This document shows positions 12,704-17,278 of a DNA stretch of 17,278 nucleotides, in pieces. Numbering within the stretch: position 1 is the first letter of the stretch; every line of letters begins with the position of its first letter. Under the pieces are notes generated by a model. That model was given only the letters and a program-made list of their open reading frames with translations. It was not told the origin of the DNA and made no database searches. Origin of the DNA: SG8-41 sp964521405 (GTDB taxonomy: Bacteria > Pseudomonadota > Gammaproteobacteria > Burkholderiales > SG8-41); NCBI GenBank assembly GCA_964521405.1, contig CAZFRR010000249.1, forward strand, positions 1-17,278, in the 5' to 3' direction. Made by a program: the position numbers and the translations under genes.

Positions 12704-15232
12704 TCAACGTCTGAGACGAAAGTAAATCTCAGGCAATTTGTTCGGCAGCGAGTTGATGTGGTCGAGCACCATGTAGTGCCCGCGCCCGAAAATCTGCGGC
12801 AGGTACTGGTTCGCCATGGTGTCCACCGTGATGCAGAACGGGTGCACGCCCTTCGCCACCGCCTCTTTCACCGCCATGCGCGTGTCCTCGTGGAGGTAGC
12901 GCCGGTCGCCGCCGTCGTCGTAGTCCTCGGGCCGGCCGTCGGAGAGGATCAAGAGCAGCCGGCGCCGGCTCTCGATGCTCCCGAAGCAGGCGGTGGCGTG
13001 GCGGATCGCGGCACCCATGCGCGTAGCGAGGCGCCCCGACATGCCGCCGATCTGGCTGAGGATGTCCTGCGACAGCGGCTGGTCAAAATCCTTGATGGCG
13101 TAGTAGCTCACGTTGTCGCGGTACTTGGAGCAGAAACCGGCGATCGAGTACGGGTCGCCCACTTCCTCCATGCTTTTCGCGAACAGCAGCACGCCCGCGC
13201 GCACGCGGTCCACCAGGCGCCCGCCGCCCTCCGGCAGGTGCTGCATGATGGAGGTGGACATGTCGGCGAGCAGCGTCACCGCGATCTCGCGCTGGCGCAT
13301 CTCTCGGCGGCGGTAGATCGCGGGCTTGGGCGAGCGGCCGGCCTTGCGCTCGACCACGTAGCTGACCACCGCGTTCAAATCCATGTCATCGCCGTCGAGC
13401 TGCCGCAGCCGGGGCGCGAGCCGCGTCGGCTTCTGCGACTGGATCGCCTTCTTCAGCCGCTTCAACGCGGCCGAGTACTGGTTCATCAGGCGGTTGGTCT
13501 CGGTGATGTTCGATTCCGCGAGCTTCTTCTCCTGCACCCAGCTCCAGTTGCGCTTGTAGCGCGACTCGCGGTAATCCCATTCCGGGTACGGCAGCCCCTT
13601 GTCCGAGGAGCCGGTGTTGGCGCGCTGCTCCTCCGAGCGGCCGGCCGCGCGCGCGGAGGTCCCGCTGGTATCGCCGAAACCGGCTATCTGCTGGTTCTTG
13701 CCGCCGTCCCGCTGGTCCCCGCTCTCCGCGCTCTGCGGCGATTGCTCCTGCTCCCCGCCGTTTTCCTGCGGCTGTTGCTCGCCCTCGGCCCCGGACTGGG
13801 TCTGCTGTTGTTGCTGGTCCTGCTGCTGCGGGTGGGCGAGCCGCGTCGTGTTGGGGCCGCGCCCCGGCAGGTAGGCGGCGTGGAACGCATCTGGGTCGGA
13901 AACCGGCGGCAGGCCGTCATGGGCGTGGATCGCGGTCGCCACGCGCCAGGCGTCGGCCACCGTGGCCGAGGGCTGGAGAAGCGGCGCGAAGCGCTCGTCG
14001 CGCGCGCCGTCGGCGCCGCCTTTTCCAGTGAGGGCAGCGGCCGCCTGCTCGACGCTCTTCACCGCCAGGCTGTAATAGACGCCGGTGTCGGCATGACGCG
14101 GCGCCGAGCGCGCGGTGTTGATCATCCGCTGCAGGTAGTTCGGCACCAGCTGCTGGATGCGGCTGTCCACCCGCAAGTCCTCGCACAGGTCGAAGATCAA
14201 CTGGAAGCGAAGCGCGTCGTCGCCGTAGCGCGCGTAGAGCGGCGCCCACGACACCGGGCCGGACTCGGGAAACTCGACGCCCGCCGCGCCGAACAACTCC
14301 TTCAGGGCGAGGCGGTCGAACGTGCCGAAGCGCATGTGACCCGCGGCGTGCAGCAGCCCCAGCACCGCCTCGTCGCGGTTCGGCATGATCGCGGGAAAAT
14401 AGAGGCTGCGGCCGTCCGTTTCGACGAAGGGACGCCCCTTCTCCGGCGACCAGCTGCCTTCCTTCAACTCGAACTGGCCCCCGAACCAGACGTCGAGCAG
14501 CATCGAGAGCAGGCGGTTCCTCTCGGTCAGCCGGAACCCCGGCAGCTGGTCGAGCAGCAGCGCCAGGCTCTCCTCGGACTCCAGGCGGAAATACGCCTCG
14601 CCGCGCGCGCGCCCCGCTTGCAGGATGTCGGCGCCGCGCAACGCCCACGGCAGGATCGCCTGGGCGCCGAGGAGATTGCGAACGCGGATCGCGCCGCCGA
14701 GATAGGTGGCGAGCAGGAGCTTGCGCGACTCGAACAGTTCCTCCGCCGGCTGCGTCAGCTGCTCGATGCCGGTGATGCCCTGGCGCCCCGAGAGATCCAC
14801 CACCGGGGTCCCGAAATAGGCGCAGCCGCTGTCGACCTGCCGGCCGCACCACAGAAAGCCGATTTCCGCCCAGCGCCGCTGCCCGGCGTGCCCCAGCGAG
14901 CCGTAAGCGCGCGGCAGGTTCGCCATGAAGCCCTCGAGCGCGCGCCAGGCGCCGCGCCAGCGGGTGAACTGAACCGCCTGCTCGGTCCACCCAGCGACCG
15001 TCTCGGATATCCGCTCCGCCTCGAGGCTGCCGCGAATGAAGGCCCTGCCCGCCTCGCGGTCGTAATCGTGGAGCTTGCGGGCCGCGAGGATCCAGGAGAG
15101 CGCCGCCGCCTCACCGTGCGGGCGGATTGCCGGCAGCGCCTGCTCGAGCTCGCGGCAGGCGGCGGGGTTCGAGTCGCGCAGCTGGTTCAACTGCTCGTCG
15201 ATCGCGGCTTGCTGGGATGAAGGGGCGGCCAT
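12704..15232 (-). CDS. cbbO: CbbO/NorD-type VWA protein, RuBisCO activase adaptor family
   Basis: An 842-residue cytoplasmic protein, in the size range of CbbO and longer than typical NorD. CbbO is known to pair with the AAA+ ring CbbQ and use its VWA domain to grip RuBisCO so inhibitors are released. Visible features: an N-terminal alpha-helical part with HAAGHMRFGTFD near 295-305, a glutamine-rich linker around 468-515, the block PYPEWDYRESRYKRNW near 548-563, and a C-terminal VWA domain with MIDAS motif DMSTS at 657-661, its threonine near 738 and ILSDGRPEDYDD near 762-773. The MIDAS is complete. The ATG at 15232 is preferred over a TTG six codons earlier. It follows cbbQ by 71 bp containing a strong hairpin. 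NorD is the alternative, but no nor genes are visible. Confidence 0.87.
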   Translation of the reverse strand: MAAPSSQQAAIDEQLNQLRDSNPAACRELEQALPAIRPHGEAAALSWILAARKLHDYDREAGRAFIRGSLEAERISETVAGWTEQAVQFTRWRGAWRALEGFMANLPRAYGSLGHAGQRRWAEIGFLWCGRQVDSGCAYFGTPVVDLSGRQGITGIEQLTQPAEELFESRKLLLATYLGGAIRVRNLLGAQAILPWALRGADILQAGRARGEAYFRLESEESLALLLDQLPGFRLTERNRLLSMLLDVWFGGQFELKEGSWSPEKGRPFVETDGRSLYFPAIMPNRDEAVLGLLHAAGHMRFGTFDRLALKELFGAAGVEFPESGPVSWAPLYARYGDDALRFQLIFDLCEDLRVDSRIQQLVPNYLQRMINTARSAPRHADTGVYYSLAVKSVEQAAAALTGKGGADGARDERFAPLLQPSATVADAWRVATAIHAHDGLPPVSDPDAFHAAYLPGRGPNTTRLAHPQQQDQQQQQTQSGAEGEQQPQENGGEQEQSPQSAESGDQRDGGKNQQIAGFGDTSGTSARAAGRSEEQRANTGSSDKGLPYPEWDYRESRYKRNWSWVQEKKLAESNITETNRLMNQYSAALKRLKKAIQSQKPTRLAPRLRQLDGDDMDLNAVVSYVVERKAGRSPKPAIYRRREMRQREIAVTLLADMSTSIMQHLPEGGGRLVDRVRAGVLLFAKSMEEVGDPYSIAGFCSKYRDNVSYYAIKDFDQPLSQDILSQIGGMSGRLATRMGAAIRHATACFGSIESRRRLLLILSDGRPEDYDDGGDRRYLHEDTRMAVKEAVAKGVHPFCITVDTMANQYLPQIFGRGHYMVLDHINSLPNKLPEIYFRLRR

Positions 15233-15256
15233 CTTAAAGTTCAAGCGCAATACTTA

Positions 15257-15296
15257 GCCACGGAATCACACGGAAACACACGTGTGATTCCGTGGC
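15257..15296. repeat. Perfect 16-bp inverted repeat between cbbQ and cbbO
   Basis: gccacggaatcacacg at 15257-15272 is the exact reverse complement of 15281-15296, with an 8-base loop. The left half also shows a 10-bp period (acggaatcac, acggaaacac). It lies 7 bp after the cbbQ stop and 24 bp before the cbbO start, so it would form a strong hairpin inside the operon mRNA and might set the ratio of the two proteins. Confidence 0.95.
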
Positions 15297-15303
15297 CAAT
15301 GAC

Positions 15304-16152
15304 TTACGCGCCGAAATGCGCCTTCACGATCTCCATCAGCGCTTCGGCAAGCTCTTCGTCGTCGGTGATGGGGTTGACCATCGAGACCTGGCAGGCCGCG
15401 ACCGGGTCGAGCCCGGCGTTCATCATGCTGGCGGCGTACACCAGCGCGCGCGTGGAGGCCGACTCCTCCAGCCCGTGGTCCTTCAAGAGCCGCGCCTTGC
15501 GCCCGGCGGTGACCAGCTGGTGCGCCAGCTCCGGGGAGATGCCCGGCGCCTCGTTGAGAATGATCTTGCGCTCGGTCTCCTCGTTGGGGAAATCGAAGTT
15601 GAGCGCGATGAAGCGCTGCTTGGTGGAGGGCTTGAGGTCCTTCAGCACCGTCTGGTAGCCGGGGTTGTATGAGATCACCAGCATGAAGTCCTCGTGCGCC
15701 TCGATCTCCTGGCCCTTCTTCTCGATCGTCAACTGGCGCCGGTGGTCGGTGAGCGAATGGATCACGACCGTCGAGTCGGTGCGCGCTTCCACGATTTCGT
15801 CGAGGTAGCAGATCGCGCCTTCCTTTACCGCGCGGGTGAGCGGCCCGTCCTGCCACACGGTTTCCGCGCCTTCCAGCAGGAAGCGTCCCACCAGGTCCGA
15901 GCTGGTCAGGTCCTCGTGGCACGACACCGTGACGAGCGGGCGCTTCAACTGGAACGCCATGTATTCGAGAAAGCGCGTCTTGCCGCAACCGGTGGGCCCC
16001 TTCAGCATCACCGGCAGGCGTTTGCGGTAGGCGGCCTCGAATACCGCGACCTCGTTGCCCTGCGGCTCGTAGTAGGGCGCCTTGTCACCCGGCTGTGGCA
16101 CCTGGACGATGTCGCGCTCCACCCCGCGTATGCGATTCACTGCTGTCTTCAT
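15304..16152 (-). CDS. cbbQ: CbbQ/NirQ/NorQ-family MoxR-type AAA+ ATPase
   Basis: A 282-residue AAA+ ATPase, slightly longer than typical CbbQ/NorQ. CbbQ hexamers hydrolyse ATP to remodel a target enzyme through CbbO. Motifs: EPYY-like APYYEPQGNEVAVFEAA (25-41), Walker A GPTGCGKT (52-59), CHEDLTSSDLVGRFLL (78-93), Walker B AICYLDEI (113-120), sensor 1 in ISYNPG (160-165) and the arginine finger region STKQRF (176-181). The ATG at 16152 is preceded by GAGG at a good distance. It is the first gene of a cbbQ-cbbO operon. The family name alone does not separate RuBisCO activation from nitric-oxide reductase maturation; the long CbbO-sized partner favours the former. Confidence 0.92.
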   Translation of the reverse strand: MKTAVNRIRGVERDIVQVPQPGDKAPYYEPQGNEVAVFEAAYRKRLPVMLKGPTGCGKTRFLEYMAFQLKRPLVTVSCHEDLTSSDLVGRFLLEGAETVWQDGPLTRAVKEGAICYLDEIVEARTDSTVVIHSLTDHRRQLTIEKKGQEIEAHEDFMLVISYNPGYQTVLKDLKPSTKQRFIALNFDFPNEETERKIILNEAPGISPELAHQLVTAGRKARLLKDHGLEESASTRALVYAASMMNAGLDPVAACQVSMVNPITDDEELAEALMEIVKAHFGA

Positions 16153-16387
16153 TCAAACCTCGTCAAATCCGGACGCCTAGCGCCGGTTTAACTCCGTGTG
16201 TTCGAACGGACGAACAACGCCGTTCAACACGCGGACAACCGAGCGGGCCAGGAAATCCTTTCAATATCGGTAGCTTATATCCTGGACACGGCGCGGGCAA
16301 GCAGCGGCCGCGCAAACACTGGACAACCGGCTAAGGTTGGATATCTGCCCGGAATAACAATGGAACGTGAACGCGGGCGGGCTCGGG
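16153..16387. other. Intergenic region upstream of cbbQ
   Basis: A 235-bp stretch between the TPM gene and cbbQ that should carry the cbbQ promoter. It has none of the short-period repeats seen elsewhere. The small palindrome gttcgaac (16200-16207) and a repeated ggacaaccg are present. I cannot name a promoter with confidence. Confidence 0.5.
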
Positions 16388-16885
16388 TTACAGGATGACC
16401 GGCCGGTCCGGCAGTTCGTCGGGGTTTGCGCCGCGCGGCGGAAAATAAAGTTTCAGCAGCTCACTGATTTCACGGATTCCGTCCAGGGCGCCCTGCTCGA
16501 AGCGACCGGCGCGGAACGCTTCTTCCATGCGCCGGCAGATCGCGTCCCAGGCGCCTTGGCCGACCTTCGCGCTGATACCGCGGTCGGCCACGATCTCGAT
16601 GTCGCGGTCCACCAACTGCAGGTAGATCAGCACGCCGCTGTTGTGCTCTGTATCCCAGACGCGCAGCATGGAAAATACCTCGTGGGCACGCTGGCGTGCT
16701 GTCATTCCCCTGGCCAGCGGCAGGAAATCGAGCCCCGCCTCGACCGCGAATCGCAGCTCGCCATCATGGGATTTCTCGGATTCCCTGATCGCCTCCTCGA
16801 TCCGGTTCAAGGTTGCGCGCGGGAACGCTCGCCGCGCGACCCAGTCCGGGGTGAACAGATGCTTGAGCATGCGCTTCGCGTTCAT
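16388..16885 (-). CDS. TPM-domain protein
   Basis: A 165-residue protein with a single TPM domain (PF04536 type, once called TPM phosphatase) at about residues 20-140: RIEEAIRESEKSHDGELRFAVE, VWDTEHNSGVLIYLQLVDRDIEIVADRGISAKVG and WDAICRRMEEAFRAG. It has no signal peptide or membrane segment and ends LPDRPVIL, as small TPM partners usually do. The ATG at 16885 starts one base after the TGA of the upstream TPM gene, with GGGAG as ribosome site, so translation is coupled. In many bacteria the order is lemA, a membrane YgcG-type TPM protein, then this small one; lemA would lie beyond the right edge. Biochemical role uncertain. Confidence 0.9.
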   Translation of the reverse strand: MNAKRMLKHLFTPDWVARRAFPRATLNRIEEAIRESEKSHDGELRFAVEAGLDFLPLARGMTARQRAHEVFSMLRVWDTEHNSGVLIYLQLVDRDIEIVADRGISAKVGQGAWDAICRRMEEAFRAGRFEQGALDGIREISELLKLYFPPRGANPDELPDRPVIL

Positions 16886-16886
16886 C

Positions 16887-17278
16887 TCACCAACTCCCCG
16901 AGGCTCCGCCGCCGCCGGAACTCCCGCCCCCACCGCTGAATCCGCCGCCGGAGGACCCGCTGCTGCCGCTCGAAGACCAGCCCCCGCCGCTGGAAGACCA
17001 GCCGCTGCCGGAGCCGCCCTCGTTAAACAGGGTGAGCAGGAACGCAACCACCGCGACGATCGCCGCGGCCACCGCACCAATCAGTATGTATGTCACCACG
17101 CCGGCGGCAGCGCCGACGATTCCAGAGCCGAGAAACCGCCCGAAAATGGAGCGCAACACGCCGCCAACGAGCATGACGGCAATAAACCCGTAGAACATAA
17201 GGTCCCAGGGATCGAAGTGACTCGATCGGGCTGGCCGCTCGGGCGCCGGCATCGGCTCGCCGTCGATCAACTTCGCGA
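16887..17278 (-). CDS. C-terminal part of a YgcG-type TPM membrane protein (cut by window edge)
   Basis: The frame is open to the right window end, so the start and presumably the extracytoplasmic TPM domain are missing. What remains reads AKLIDGEPMPAPERP, then two hydrophobic segments (about WDLMFYGFIAVMLVGGVL and VVTYILIGAVAAAIVAVVAF), then a Gly/Ser-rich tail ending GGGGASGSW, the hallmark of YgcG/TPM membrane proteins. A TTG at 17270 is an ORF start only by default and is not likely real. The gene is joined to the next TPM gene by a one-base gap. Confidence 0.88.
   Translation of the reverse strand, partial: AKLIDGEPMPAPERPARSSHFDPWDLMFYGFIAVMLVGGVLRSIFGRFLGSGIVGAAAGVVTYILIGAVAAAIVAVVAFLLTLFNEGGSGSGWSSSGGGWSSSGSSGSSGGGFSGGGGSSGGGGASGSW

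Noticed and set aside
12758..15220. An 820-codon open frame antisense to cbbO
   Set aside because: High GC leaves few stops on the opposite strand; the product is low-complexity Arg/Ala/Leu/His-rich and the opposite strand encodes a clear MIDAS protein.

Overview
The window looks like the chromosome of a GC-rich betaproteobacterium, probably of the Burkholderiales/Nitrosomonadales type and possibly from an environmental assembly. The grounds are the GC-rich codon use, two Bug-family (TctC-like) periplasmic receptors, the lplT/alr/radA gene group, and a CbbQ/CbbO pair of the kind found in chemolithoautotrophic proteobacteria. No rRNA, tRNA, CRISPR array or transposase gene was seen.

Layout. 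From 151 to 2883 (minus strand) lies part of a branched-chain-amino-acid-type ABC importer, in transcription order livG, livF, then a periplasmic binding protein; the two permeases are not in the window. From 3002 to 6007 (minus) are radA, a small DUF4118-like membrane protein gene, and alr. A LysR-type regulator (6194-7105, minus) faces lplT (7461-8753, plus). From 8877 to 12312 comes an accessory stretch: a Bug receptor (plus), a cysteine-rich flavodoxin-like oxidoreductase (minus) and a second Bug receptor (plus). From 12704 to 16152 (minus) is a cbbQ-cbbO operon (MoxR-type AAA+ ATPase plus VWA/MIDAS adaptor) with no RuBisCO genes beside it. At the right edge are two back-to-back TPM-domain genes (minus), the first cut by the window end.

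How the genes work together. livG/livF/binding protein form the energising and capture parts of one importer. RadA (recombination), Alr (D-alanine for peptidoglycan) and LplT (lysophospholipid flipping) are housekeeping proteins. CbbQ and CbbO should act as one ATP-driven remodelling complex. The two Bug receptors lack TctA/TctB membrane partners here and could deliver ligands to transporters encoded elsewhere.

The most striking content lies between the genes. Twelve of the fifteen gene junctions or edges hold short-period repeats. One class has a strict 7-bp period but a different word at nearly every junction (CATCACT, CAGTTGG, GTTCAAG, AATGATG, CTGCCTT, AAGTGAT). Two of these loci are mirrored GTTCAA arrays that fold back on themselves. 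A second class has a 9-10 bp period and is often palindromic (CACAGAG, ATCCGCGTTT, ACGGAATCAC, CTTGGCGGT). There is also a 13-bp REP-like palindrome and a 15-bp tandem repeat. Several arrays supply start codons, stop codons or ribosome-binding bases of the adjoining genes. This repeat system is the best candidate for something under-described here.
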